A DNA stretch of 64,000 bases, from the NCBI GenBank assembly GCA_009691855.1, contig SIAI01000013.1, positions 30,281 to 94,280 of the forward strand, given 5' to 3'. This document shows, in pieces, positions 12,588 to 23,925 of this stretch. Numbering within the stretch: the stretch's first letter is position 1; each line of letters begins with the position of its first letter. The position numbers and the translations under genes were made by a program. The notes beneath the pieces are model-generated. The model had not been told where the DNA came from. It ran no database searches and saw only the letters and a list, made by a program, of their open reading frames with translations. Source of the stretch: Planctomycetota bacterium. Its GTDB lineage: Bacteria > Planctomycetota > UBA1135 > GCA-002686595.

Positions 12588-13835
12588 ATGCTCGCCCTCG
12601 TCGCCACGCTCACCCTCGTCTTCGCAACGCAGGACAAAGGCCCATCGGCCGAACAGCAGAAGGCGCTGCTCGAGGCGTACTTCGCCGCCAGCGCGACCAC
12701 GCCCCAAGGGCTCGCCGAGCGCAAACGCGTGCTGGCGGAATTCGCGCTCGTGCCGGCGACGCCGGCGGCCGTGGCCGCGACGCAGAAGGCGGTGCAGAAG
12801 CTCTGGGAGAAAGGCCGCGAGCTCGACAAGTCGAACGGCCAGGCCTTCTTCTGGGAGCAGGAGAAGAAAGGCCTCTACATCGTCGGCGGCAACGTCAAGA
12901 AGCCCAAGGCGCTCGCCATCTGCATGCACGGCGGCGGCGCGGGCTCGGGCGACGCGTGGAGCGCGCAGGGTGGCTACGACCCCGCGCTCAAGGGCCTCGA
13001 CTGGCTGGCCATCTATCCCGAGGTGCTCGAGAAGACCGAGCACGGCTGGACCGACGCCGGCACCGAGGAGTGGGTGCTCGAGCTGCTGGAGTGCGCGCGG
13101 CGCACGTGGAAGATCGACGCGAACAAGGTCTTCCTGTGCGGGCACTCGATGGGCGGCTACGGCAGCTGGACGCTCGGCGCGCACCACGCCGACCAGCTCG
13201 CCGCCGTCGCGCCCTCGGCCGGCGCGCCGACGCCCTACATGAACCGCGAGGGCAAGTTCACCGGCGTCTCCGCCGGCATCATCCCGAACCTGCGCAATCT
13301 CCCGATCCGCATCTACCAGAGCGACGACGACCCGCAGGTGCCGCCCGAGGCGAACCGCGTGGCCGCGCAGCAGTTGAAGGAAGCCAAGGAGCGCTGGGGC
13401 GGCTTCGACTACGAGTACTGGGAAGTGCCCGGCCGCCAGCACACCGAACCACCCGGCGGCTACGAGGCGCACCTCGCGAAGATCGCCAAGCTCACGCGCA
13501 CCACGCACCCCGACACGGTCGTGTGGCAGCCGACGCTCGCGTGGAAGCAGCAGTCGTACTGGCTGTACTGGGACGAGCCCGTGAAGGAAGCGCTGGTTGT
13601 CGCCAAGGCCGACAAGAAGACCAACACCGTGCACGTGACCTGCGACAAGAGCACGCGCGGGTTGTACGTGCTCGTCGACGAGAAGCTGCTCGACCCGAAG
13701 AAGGAGCTCGTGGTGTTCCTCGGCGACAAGGAGCTCTTCCGCGGCCTCCCGCAACCGTCGCTCGGCGTTGTCGTGGCCACCGGCGCGCGCGGCGACACGG
13801 AGCTCGCGTACTCGGCGCGGATCCCGCTGTTCTGA
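12588..13835 (+). CDS. Secreted alpha/beta hydrolase (PHB-depolymerase/esterase-like)
   Basis: 'CMHGGGAGSGDAW', nucleophile elbow GHSMGGYGSW, signal peptide. Confidence 0.8.
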   Translation: MLALVATLTLVFATQDKGPSAEQQKALLEAYFAASATTPQGLAERKRVLAEFALVPATPAAVAATQKAVQKLWEKGRELDKSNGQAFFWEQEKKGLYIVGGNVKKPKALAICMHGGGAGSGDAWSAQGGYDPALKGLDWLAIYPEVLEKTEHGWTDAGTEEWVLELLECARRTWKIDANKVFLCGHSMGGYGSWTLGAHHADQLAAVAPSAGAPTPYMNREGKFTGVSAGIIPNLRNLPIRIYQSDDDPQVPPEANRVAAQQLKEAKERWGGFDYEYWEVPGRQHTEPPGGYEAHLAKIAKLTRTTHPDTVVWQPTLAWKQQSYWLYWDEPVKEALVVAKADKKTNTVHVTCDKSTRGLYVLVDEKLLDPKKELVVFLGDKELFRGLPQPSLGVVVATGARGDTELAYSARIPLF

Positions 13836-13967
13836 GGCAGGCTGCGCGGCCTCGGTCGCTGCGCGCTCGGCCGGCCCCAAGGCGCAGTCATTTCGCGTAA
13901 CCTCGCGCCTACCGGTTCCTATCCGGCGTTGAGGTCCCACTCGCGTCCCTGTCCTTGCGGAGGTCCC

Positions 13968-15608
13968 ATGGTCGTTCGTCGCTTCGCGCGCTCGTTCTTG
14001 CCGTACTGGCTGGCTCTGTCGGCGGGAACCGTCCACGCCCAGGTCGGCGCGGTCACGCGCTCGCAGAAGATCAACGACGTCTCCGGCGGCTTCACCGGCG
14101 TGCTGAGCGACGACGGCTACTTCGGATGGTCGCTGGCGGCGCTCGGCGACCTGAACGGCGACGGGGTGCCCGACCTCGCGGTCAGCAACCATCAGGACGA
14201 CGACGGCGGGCCCGATCGCGGAGCGCTCTGGATCCTGTTCCTCGACGCGACGGGCCACGTCAGCGCGAGCCAGAAGATCAGCCAGACGCAGGGCGGGTTC
14301 GCGGGTGCGCTCTCCGACGGCGCGCTCTTCGGGCGCGAGCTCGCGGCGCTCGGCGACCTCGACGGAGACGGTAGGAGCGAGCTGGTCGCGACCGCCGGAG
14401 GTCCGAACAGGCTGTGGGTGTTGTTCCTGAACGCCGACGGGACCGTGCGCAGCCAGCGCGAGCTCCTGTTCTCCGCTCCGGCCTTCCAGCCGCCCACCTT
14501 CCCGCGCACTTTCAACGACGGCGGCATGGCCTCGGTCGGCGACACCGACGGAGACGGAATCGGCGACCTCGTGCTGGGCGCGCCGCTCGACGACGACGGC
14601 CCCGGCTTCGACGTGGGCGCGCTGTGGATCCTGCGCCTGAACGCCGACGGCAGCGCGAAGTCGACGCAGAAGATCAGCCAAACGGAGGGCGGCTTCACCG
14701 GCGCCCTGACGGTGGAAGAGCACTTCGGCGAGCGCCTCGGCGTGGTCGGCGACCTCGACGGCGACGGCAACGTCGAGCTCGGCGTGGCCGGCGATCCGTT
14801 TCAGACCTGGCTCCTCTTCCTTGACGCGAACGAGCACGTGCGCGAGACGCACGAGATCGACATCGGCGGCGGGCTCCTGCGCGCGCTCGGCCGGCTGGGC
14901 GTCTTCTACAACACGGACTGGACCGGGATCGGCGACCTGGACGGCGATGGCTTCGCCGAGGTCGCGCTCGCCACGCCGGGGCATCGCAACGCCCAGGGAA
15001 TCTACACGGGCGCGGTCACGGTCGGTTCCTTCCGCGCCGACGGCACGATGCTGAAGGGCGTGCTGCTCTCCAGCGATCACGGCGGCCTCGGCCCGCTGCC
15101 CGCGGACACCTACTTCGGTCGGGGAATCGCGCCGCTCGGCGACCTCGATGGCGACGGCACGACCGAGCTCGCGGTGGGCGCGGTGGCCGACTCGGACGCC
15201 GGTTCGGACCGCGGCGCGGTCTGGATCCTCTTCCCGCGCGGCAGCGCCGTGCGCAACGGCGCGGGCGGCAATCCGCTCGCGCTCACGCAGCTCGCCGAGC
15301 CCACGCTCGGCGGAACGTGGACCACCACGCTCGACTGCAGCGCGCACGCGAGCGGCCTCGCGCTCCTGCTGGGTTCGGACCGCCCACTCGCCGGCGTGTT
15401 CCTGCCGCAGGGCGAGCTGCTGATCGACTCCAGCGCCGTGCGCTTGTTCCACAGCATCCTGCCGCACACGGGCGGCACGGCGACGTTCCAGCAGGCCGTG
15501 CCGAACTCCTTCGGGCTATTGAACCTGCAGCTCTTCGTCCAGGGCCTGAGCACGGGCGCGCCCGGCGCACGCCTCTCCAACGCGCTCGACGTCGTGGTCG
15601 GCTACTGA
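13968..15608 (+). CDS. FG-GAP repeat secreted protein
   Basis: Multiple 'ALGDLNGDGVPDLAV'-type repeats; signal peptide ...SAGTVHAQ. Confidence 0.88.
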   Translation: MVVRRFARSFLPYWLALSAGTVHAQVGAVTRSQKINDVSGGFTGVLSDDGYFGWSLAALGDLNGDGVPDLAVSNHQDDDGGPDRGALWILFLDATGHVSASQKISQTQGGFAGALSDGALFGRELAALGDLDGDGRSELVATAGGPNRLWVLFLNADGTVRSQRELLFSAPAFQPPTFPRTFNDGGMASVGDTDGDGIGDLVLGAPLDDDGPGFDVGALWILRLNADGSAKSTQKISQTEGGFTGALTVEEHFGERLGVVGDLDGDGNVELGVAGDPFQTWLLFLDANEHVRETHEIDIGGGLLRALGRLGVFYNTDWTGIGDLDGDGFAEVALATPGHRNAQGIYTGAVTVGSFRADGTMLKGVLLSSDHGGLGPLPADTYFGRGIAPLGDLDGDGTTELAVGAVADSDAGSDRGAVWILFPRGSAVRNGAGGNPLALTQLAEPTLGGTWTTTLDCSAHASGLALLLGSDRPLAGVFLPQGELLIDSSAVRLFHSILPHTGGTATFQQAVPNSFGLLNLQLFVQGLSTGAPGARLSNALDVVVGY

Positions 15609-15650
15609 GCCACCTCGCACGCTGGCGGCGGATCCGGGCACAATGAGTCC

Positions 15651-15950
15651 GTGTCCGGCACCGTAGTCGAGAGCAAACCGCGCAACTCCACCCAGCTCGC
15701 TCCGCGCTGGAAGGTGATCGTGCACGACGATCCGGTGACGACCTTCGACTTCGTGCTCGGCGTGCTGCGGCGCGTGTTCGCGAAGCCACCGGGCGAGGCG
15801 CGGCGCATCACGCGCGAGGCGCACGACACGGGCTCGGCGCTGGTGGACGTGCTGGCGCTCGAACAGGCCGAGTTCCGCCGCGATCAGGCGCACTCGCTGG
15901 CGCGCGCGGAGGGCTTTCCGCTGACCTTGACGCTCGAGCCGGCGGATTGA
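15651..15950 (+). CDS. clpS: ATP-dependent Clp protease adaptor ClpS
   Basis: 'WKVIVHDDPVTTFDFVLGVLRRVF...EAHDTGSALVDVLALEQAEFRRDQ'; GTG start. Confidence 0.88.
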   Translation: MSGTVVESKPRNSTQLAPRWKVIVHDDPVTTFDFVLGVLRRVFAKPPGEARRITREAHDTGSALVDVLALEQAEFRRDQAHSLARAEGFPLTLTLEPAD

Positions 15951-15974
15951 GCTGAAGGGAGCGGGTCGAAAGGC

Positions 15975-16706
15975 TCACGCAGCTCGACGGCGGCCCGGCA
16001 GCAGATAGGGCACGCTGCGCTGGTAGCGCGCGAAGTCCTCGCCGTACTGGCGCAGGTAGCGGCGCTCCTTGTGCCGCGGCCCGAGCACGCAGTAGGTGGT
16101 CCAGATCGTCGCCAGCAGCAGCCGGTCGGGCGTCCACACCGGCCCGGTCCACAGCGTGAGCGCGAAGCCGAGGTAGATCGGCTGGCGGCAGACCGCGAAC
16201 AGGCCCGCCTGCGGCAGGGGCGGGAAGTTCACGCGTCCATCGCGCCACAGAGCAGTCCAGCCGATCCAACCCGTCTGCAACCCGAGGCCGCCGTCGCGCA
16301 AGGCTAGCCCGAGGAACAGCCAAGCGCCGAAGAAGAGCACGGTCGAGGCCACGAGCCACGCGCCCTGCGGTTGCCACCACACGATCCCGCTCGGCGACCA
16401 CAGGAGGAACGTGACCAGGATCTGCAGCGCAGCGCTCCAGGCGTAGGTCGTGGGCGCCAAGCGCGCGCCATGGCGCCCGAAGAGCCGCGCCATCCCGGCC
16501 CGCCCGCGCGCGGTGAGCAGGAACGAGTGCAGCAACGGGAACTGCAGCGCGAGCAGCGCGTTCGCGGCCAGCGCCGCGGCACCACGCAGCGTCCCGCGAC
16601 CGAAGGCGAGCCCGTCGTACAGCGCCAGGAACATCGCCGAAACGGCCACCAGGAAGGTGAGGTGCGTCGTCAGGCCGATGCCAAGCGCCAGCGCGCGGCG
16701 GCGCAA
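15975..16706 (-). CDS. Integral membrane protein, NnrU/isoprenylcysteine methyltransferase-like
   Basis: Multiple TMs and C-terminal 'VCRQPIYLGFALTLW...GPRHKERRYLRQYGEDFARYQRSVPYLLP'; start approximate (TTG). Confidence 0.7.
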   Translation of the reverse strand: MRRRALALGIGLTTHLTFLVAVSAMFLALYDGLAFGRGTLRGAAALAANALLALQFPLLHSFLLTARGRAGMARLFGRHGARLAPTTYAWSAALQILVTFLLWSPSGIVWWQPQGAWLVASTVLFFGAWLFLGLALRDGGLGLQTGWIGWTALWRDGRVNFPPLPQAGLFAVCRQPIYLGFALTLWTGPVWTPDRLLLATIWTTYCVLGPRHKERRYLRQYGEDFARYQRSVPYLLPGRRRAA

Positions 16707-16862
16707 GGAAGGAAGGAGGCCCGCGACGTCTGCTGAGCGCGTGAGCGAGAATCCCGCGCCGCTCCGGCGCGGGCGTTCTTGCTCACTCTCGAACCCCCTG
16801 GGCGCGAGTTCCTCGCTGCCCCCAAGACCTCGAAGCTCGCCGTGATTGGATTGTTGCTCACA

Positions 16863-16912
16863 CTCTGAGCCGCTTGCCCGCCGCAGGCGGGCCTGGTGCG
16901 GAAAGAACAAGC
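16863..16912. repeat. Dispersed intergenic repeat copy 1
   Basis: ctctgagccgcttgcccgccgcaggcgggcctggtgcggaaagaacaagc; 47/50 identical to 63868-63917. Confidence 0.85.
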
Positions 16913-16978
16913 AACGGCTCGTCAGGCCCGAGTCGGGCGAGCGTTCTGAACCGCTTGTTCCTTGGAAGCTCGTCTCCG

Positions 16979-17416
16979 TCATTGCACCTCGGCGCGCTCG
17001 AAGACCAGACTCCCCTCGGCGCCCGTGAGGCGCAGCACTTCCCGCAGGGGCGCGACGCGCGACGCCACCTCGGCTTGGGCCGCTTCGGCGTCCTCGCCGA
17101 GCTGCAACAGGCCGTCGGCGGCGAGGGTCCAGGTGCCGGAGAGCACCTGATAGGTCGGTGGCGGACCGCTGAAGAGCGCGGCCCCGCTGAAGCGACCGTC
17201 GGCGTCGATCCAGTAGGAGATGTCCATCAGCACCGCCGCGGCGGGCCCCTGGATGCGGCGCACGCGCCAGTGGCCGGCGAGCTCCGCGGCCGTGGCCGGA
17301 TGCCACGCGAGGCCCGCGAACTCGTCCGCGACCACGCGGTCCTTGGCGGAGATCACCGTGGAGGCACAGCTCGCGGCGCAGGTGAGCGCGGCGAGCGCGA
17401 GCAGGCGGGTGAGCAC
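16979..17416 (-). CDS. Putative lipoprotein
   Basis: VLTRLLALAALTCAASCAS lipobox; GTG start just past the YceI-like gene stop. Confidence 0.65.
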   Translation of the reverse strand: MLTRLLALAALTCAASCASTVISAKDRVVADEFAGLAWHPATAAELAGHWRVRRIQGPAAAVLMDISYWIDADGRFSGAALFSGPPPTYQVLSGTWTLAADGLLQLGEDAEAAQAEVASRVAPLREVLRLTGAEGSLVFERAEVQ

Positions 17417-17418
17417 GC

Positions 17419-18588
17419 TCAGTCCCCCGAGCGCGGGTTCGCGCGCAGCCGCAGGGACAGCCAGACCTTGACGTCCTTCTCCATCGTGATCAGCCCGAGC
17501 TTGTTCGGCACGGGCACCTCGAAGGTCTCGAGGTCCAGCATCATCTCGCCCTCGACGCACAGGCGTCGCGCGTCGTCGAGCGAGAGCTTCACCGGCATGG
17601 AGACCTCGTGCGTCTTGCCGCGGATCGTCATGCGGCCGTGGGCCGTGCCCGCACCGCGCTGGGCGGCCACATCGATCGCGCCCGGCTCGAAGCGCGTGAG
17701 CTCGAACTCGATCGTCGGATGGTCGGCGACGGCCAGGTGCTCGCGCATGGCCTCGTCGCGGTCCTCATCGCCGCTCGCCAGCTTGGCCGCCTGCACCGTC
17801 AGACGCGCGCGCGGCTTCTCGCCCGGCTTGGAGAGGTCGGCCTCGAGCTCGCCCTCGAGCGCCGAGGTGACACCTGAGAAGTCGTGCAGGGTCGTCTTGG
17901 CGTCGAAGCCGACGCGCGAGAGCGCGGGCAGGACGCTCCAGGTGCGGCGCTCGTCGAAGCGAAAGTCGTCGGAGGGCAGCTGGAAGGCGAGGAAGCTCTT
18001 CTTCTTCGCCGGAGCAGTCGGGGCGCTCGCGAGCGGCGCGGGCGTCGGCACGACCTCGGGCGCGGCGACGGTAAGCAGCTCGGCGGCCGGTGCCTCGGCC
18101 TGAACAGCAAGCTCGCTCTCGAGCGGCGCGCTGGCCACGAGCTCCGTGGTGGAAGGGGGGACGAACTGGGTTGCGGGGTGGGCAGCTAGCGACGCGTCGA
18201 GCGCGTCGAAGCGCTGTTCCAGCCGCCGCAGGAGGCCGGCCAGTTCGTCCGCGGAGGAGGGGGAAAGGGTCGTCCGCGAGCCGGCCTCGTCTCGCAACGC
18301 GGCCACCTGGAGTTCGATGGCAGCCGCGTGTTCGTCTTGCTTCGCCGCGAGTTCGTCGTGCAGCGCCTGCAAGCTCTCGCCGAAGCCCTTGGCCAGGGCG
18401 CGCACGTCCTGGTGCAGCGCGCCGACCTCGTCGGCCAGGGAAAGGAGCTCGCTGGGCGGCTGCGCCGGACGCTCTGCGTCGGCGGAGGTGATCGTGATGC
18501 GCTTGGCGACGTTCATCCAGGCGATGAGGCCGAGCCCCGTCCAGGCCAGGAGAGCCACAGCGCCCGCGGTGGCGAGCAGGCGTTTCAC
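17419..18588 (-). CDS. Membrane-anchored YceI-family protein with coiled-coil N-terminus
   Basis: N-terminal TM; C-terminal 'TTLHDFSGVTSALEGELEADLSKP...GRMTIRGKTHEVSMPVKLS' typical YceI. Confidence 0.8.
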   Translation of the reverse strand: MKRLLATAGAVALLAWTGLGLIAWMNVAKRITITSADAERPAQPPSELLSLADEVGALHQDVRALAKGFGESLQALHDELAAKQDEHAAAIELQVAALRDEAGSRTTLSPSSADELAGLLRRLEQRFDALDASLAAHPATQFVPPSTTELVASAPLESELAVQAEAPAAELLTVAAPEVVPTPAPLASAPTAPAKKKSFLAFQLPSDDFRFDERRTWSVLPALSRVGFDAKTTLHDFSGVTSALEGELEADLSKPGEKPRARLTVQAAKLASGDEDRDEAMREHLAVADHPTIEFELTRFEPGAIDVAAQRGAGTAHGRMTIRGKTHEVSMPVKLSLDDARRLCVEGEMMLDLETFEVPVPNKLGLITMEKDVKVWLSLRLRANPRSGD

Positions 18589-18773
18589 GCCGCGCAGCTT
18601 GGCAAGTGCCGGGCCACTCGCGCCACCTCGCGGAGGGGGTTCGCGGGCGCGGGAGCCGTTTCATTTCTCCACGGCCCCGTTTCCAATCCCGCCGGATTGC
18701 AGGCCGGCCATCGGACTCGCCCCTCGCACTCCGGCGTAGGCATCAGGCATGCTCTGCGCTCCCCACCGCGCTC

Positions 18774-20753
18774 GTGCGATTCCCGTCGGACCTCCCGCGC
18801 CTCCTCGCGCTGCTCCTCGTCTGCGCCTGGGCGGCCACGCGGGCGGCGAAGCTCGAGCTCGACGTCGACAACCGCGCCATGCGCTCCCAGGGCACGCCCG
18901 AGGCGCGCGCCGAAGAATTGCGCGAGGCGAGCTTCGGCCGCGATGCGACCCTGGTGTTGCTGCTGACGCCGGAGGCCGGCTCCACGGACAACGACGAGGC
19001 GGCGGACAGCTGGGTCGCAGCGCTGCGCACGCGGCCCGAGGTGCGCGGCGTGACCGAGCTCGCCCAGGCCCGCGAAGGCGAGCGCTTGCTCGCGCTCACG
19101 CTGGGCGCTGACGAGACGGGCGGCTTCGGCGCTGCGCTGGCCGCGCTCACGGAGCACGCCGAAGCCAGCCGCCCGCCGGCGACGCACCTCTCCATCTCCG
19201 GCGTCCCGGCGGCCGAGGCCGCCATCGCCGAGGCGCTGCACGCCGAGCAGACGCGCGTCGTGCCGCTGGTGGGCCTGGTGTTGCTCGTACTGCTGTGGGT
19301 TTTCTACCGCAGCCTCGCCCTGGCCCTGGGCTCGATCCTCCCGGCGCTGTGCGGAATCGCGTTGACCGGTGCGCTGCAGCAGGCCCTGGGCTACGCCGTC
19401 GATCCGGTCACCTCGCTGCTGCCGCCGGTGCTGCTGGTGGTGGGCGTGGCGGCGTCCGTGCACCTGGTGGAGTCGTATCTCGAGGAACGGCGCAAGGACC
19501 AGGATCCGGTGCAGGCTTCGCAGAGCGCGTGGCGCCATATCCTCGTCCCAGGCCTCGGTTGCGCGGCGACGACCGTGATCGGCTTCCTCACGTTGCTCAC
19601 GAGTCCGATGCCCGCGGTGCAGCGCTTCGGGCTGCTCTCGGCCGCCGGCACGCTGTTCACCGCGCTGATAGCGTTCACCTTCATGCCGCCTTGGCTGCGG
19701 CTCTTCGCGCGCGCGCCGCGCCTCGTGCAGCGCTCGGCGGGTGAGGGCCCGTGGCCGCGCTGGTCGGCGCCCATCGCGCGAGCGCTGGCCCGCGCCGCGC
19801 CGCTGACCGCGCTCGCCGCACTCGTGGTCGCGCTCGTCTTCGGCTGGGCCTGGACGCGCATCCGCGTGGACACGGATCCGCTCGGCATCCTGCCGGCGAG
19901 CCACCCCTTCCGCCTCGCGACCGACGAGATCGGCGCGCGCCTGGGCGGCACGGAGACGTTCGAGCTCTTGCTCGAAGCGCCCACGCCGCCGCTCGTCGGC
20001 TTCAAGTTGCTCGAGCTGCAGACGAAGCTCCTCGGCCTCGACGGCATCGTCGGCCCCGCCGGACCGCCGCGCCACGCCGCGGACGGCACGGCGCTGCTCG
20101 CGAGCCTGCTACGTCCCTCGGGTACGACCGCGCGCGAGGAGCTGTTCTCCGCCGCCGAAGGCCTCGCTCACCAGCTCGGCTGGGCAGAGGTGCACGCCAC
20201 GGGTCTGGCGGTGCGCATCGCCCGCGATTCCGGAGCGCTGGCGCGCGGCGAGGCCTGGGGCATGCTCGCCTCGCTGCTGACGCTCGTGCCGTGCGTGCTG
20301 ATCCTGCGCTCGGTGCGGCTCACGCTGGTGGGCCTGCTCGCCAACGCGCTGCCGTGTCTGTTGCTGCACGGCGGACTGGCCCTCGCCGGCCGGCCGCTGT
20401 CGGTGGCTTCGGCCATGATCGGCTCGGTGATCCTGGGCCTGGTCGTGGACGACGCTATCTTCTTCCTGCACGGCTATGGCGAGCAGCGCGGCCGAAGCTC
20501 GATGCGCCTGGCCGTGGCGCGCACGCTGCGCACGCGCGCCCAGGCGATGACGGTGACGACGCTGGTGCTGGCGCTGGGCTTCTTGACGGGCCTCGCCGGC
20601 GTGCTCACGACCACGCGCGAGTTCAGCGTGCTCGCCGCCGGCTCGATCCTCGCCGCCTGGGCCGCGAACGTGTTCCTGATCCCCTCGTTCCTGCTCTTCG
20701 CGCGCTGGCTGCGGGCAACGCGCAAGCGCCGTGTATCGCAGGGCGCCCTGTGA
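18774..20753 (+). CDS. RND/MMPL-family transporter
   Basis: GTG start; two TM blocks with duplicated architecture; 'LVVGVAASVHLVESYLEE', 'ILGLVVDDAIFFLHGY'. Confidence 0.85.
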   Translation: MRFPSDLPRLLALLLVCAWAATRAAKLELDVDNRAMRSQGTPEARAEELREASFGRDATLVLLLTPEAGSTDNDEAADSWVAALRTRPEVRGVTELAQAREGERLLALTLGADETGGFGAALAALTEHAEASRPPATHLSISGVPAAEAAIAEALHAEQTRVVPLVGLVLLVLLWVFYRSLALALGSILPALCGIALTGALQQALGYAVDPVTSLLPPVLLVVGVAASVHLVESYLEERRKDQDPVQASQSAWRHILVPGLGCAATTVIGFLTLLTSPMPAVQRFGLLSAAGTLFTALIAFTFMPPWLRLFARAPRLVQRSAGEGPWPRWSAPIARALARAAPLTALAALVVALVFGWAWTRIRVDTDPLGILPASHPFRLATDEIGARLGGTETFELLLEAPTPPLVGFKLLELQTKLLGLDGIVGPAGPPRHAADGTALLASLLRPSGTTAREELFSAAEGLAHQLGWAEVHATGLAVRIARDSGALARGEAWGMLASLLTLVPCVLILRSVRLTLVGLLANALPCLLLHGGLALAGRPLSVASAMIGSVILGLVVDDAIFFLHGYGEQRGRSSMRLAVARTLRTRAQAMTVTTLVLALGFLTGLAGVLTTTREFSVLAAGSILAAWAANVFLIPSFLLFARWLRATRKRRVSQGAL

Positions 20754-22287
20754 CAGAATCCCGCCCCTTGGAACGCTCCGTCCCCTTTCCGCTGCGGCGC
20801 AAATTGGGCCTGTTCGCGTTGGGCCTCGTGCTCCTGCTCGCGGCCGCGTCCGTGGTGGGCATTCTGCAGCTGGCCGCGATCCGCACCGACGCCAAGCGCC
20901 TGCTGGAGGAATCGCGCGAGCTGGCCCTGGCCCACGACCTGGACGCGCACTTCGAGTCGATCGGCATCCTGCTGAAGCTCGTGGACGCCGACATCCAGGG
21001 CTCGCTGGCGCGCGAGTACCTGCAGATGCAGATGCGCGACATGTACCAGTTCTTGCGCGAGCTGGACGCGGGTCCCCAAGGCGAGATCGATCCCTCGCGC
21101 GCCAGTCACCAGGCAGAGGAACGACAGCTGACCGCGATGCTTCGCGAGCGTTTGAAGGCGCTCGAAGAACACGTCAAGGTCGCGCGCTCCGCCGTGACCG
21201 ACGTCGACCGCGCCAGCGTCCAGGACATGGCGGCCCAGGGCAAGGAGCTCGAGAACGAGGGCCTGGAGGAGGCCGAGCACGCCCATCGCGACCTCGAGAA
21301 ACGCTCGCAGCACGCGCTGACCATCATGCTGGCCACGGTGGGCGTGGCCATCGTGGGTCTGCTGGCGACGCTGTGGTTCGTGCTGCGCACCGTCGTGCAG
21401 CCGCTGCGGCTCCTCAAGGAGCGCGCCGACGCCGTGGGCCAGGGCGACTTCACCCCGCGCGCGCGCATCCACAGCCAGGATGAGCTCGGCGACTTCGCGC
21501 GCGCCTTCGACGACATGGCGCAGAAGGTCGCGGCCACCCAGGTCGCGCTCCAGGACCGCGTGGCGACCAAGACGCGCGAGCTGGCCCGCGCCGCACGCTA
21601 CGCCGACCTGGGCGTGCTGGCGGCGGGCATCGCGCACGAGATCAACAACCCGCTGGCCACCATCGCCACCTGCGCCGAGGGCATGCAACGGCGCATGGAC
21701 CGCGGCACGCTCGAGCGCGGCCAGGAGACCGAGTACTTCCGCACCATCGCCTCCGAGGCCTACCGCGCGCGCGACATCACCCAGCGTCTGCTGAGTCTGG
21801 CGCGGCCCGAGCCAGGACCGGCCACGCGCGTCGTGCTGGCCACGCTGCTGGCCGAGTTGCAGCGCGTGACCAAGCACCAGCTCGAGCGCCGCAGCGTGAA
21901 GCTGGAGGTCGAGTCCGCGCCCGCGCTCGCGGTGCGCGGCAACTCGGGCGAGCTCTTGCAGGCCCTGGTCAACCTGGTGCTGAACGCGCGCGACGCCAGC
22001 CCGGCCGGAAAGTCCGTGCGCATCGCCGCCCGACGCGAGGGCAGCGCGGCGGTGATCGACGTCGACGACGAGGGCGGTGGCGTGCCGCCCGAGCTGGTCG
22101 AGCGCATCTTCGAGCCGTTCTTCACCACCAAGCAACCGGGCGAGGGCACGGGCCTGGGCCTGTCGCTGGTGGCCGCGATCGTCGAGGGCCACGGCGGCAC
22201 GATCACCGTCGGGCCCGCGCCCTCCGGTGGCGCGCGCTTCCGCGTGCGCATCCCGCTCGACTCGCCGCACTGGACGGAGGTCATGAC

Positions 22288-22291
<4 letters not shown>
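20750..22291 (+). CDS. Sensor histidine kinase with HAMP domain
   Basis: HAMP; H-box 'GIAHEINNPLATI'; N/G boxes 'NLVLNARDA', 'GTGLGLSLV'; start overlaps RND stop. Confidence 0.93.
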
Positions 22292-23640
<1,349 letters not shown>

Positions 23641-23925
23641 GGGCGCGCAGGCCGCAGGTCGGGCTCCATTGCGTTGCCTCGTGAGCCGCAGCAAGTTGCG
23701 GGCAGTGAACGTGCTCGTCACGCGCAGATGAGCTGGTGTCCCTTCCCCGCAGTAGCGCCCTGGCGTGAGAATGAACCCGCCGCGTGGTACGCACGCGGGC
23801 CCGGCCTCCCCCCGAGACGCCTGCGTGCATGTCTTTCCGCGTGTCGACCGAGCTGCGCGCGAGGGTTCGAGCGGCCGATGTGTTGACGAATTTCGGGCCT
23901 GCGGCGAGAATCGAGGCCTGACAGG

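Noticed and set aside
10488-13835. 1115-aa plus-strand ORF
   Set aside because: Mostly a shadow frame of the S8 peptidase; only the C-terminal 415 aa (hydrolase from 12588) is real.
14041-15300. FG-GAP repeats as a possible DNA-level tandem array
   Set aside because: Repeats are protein-level propeller motifs with diverged DNA; ordinary for this family.
12465-15467. 1000-aa antisense ORF opposite the hydrolase and FG-GAP genes
   Set aside because: GC-rich antisense artefact with no recognisable motifs.
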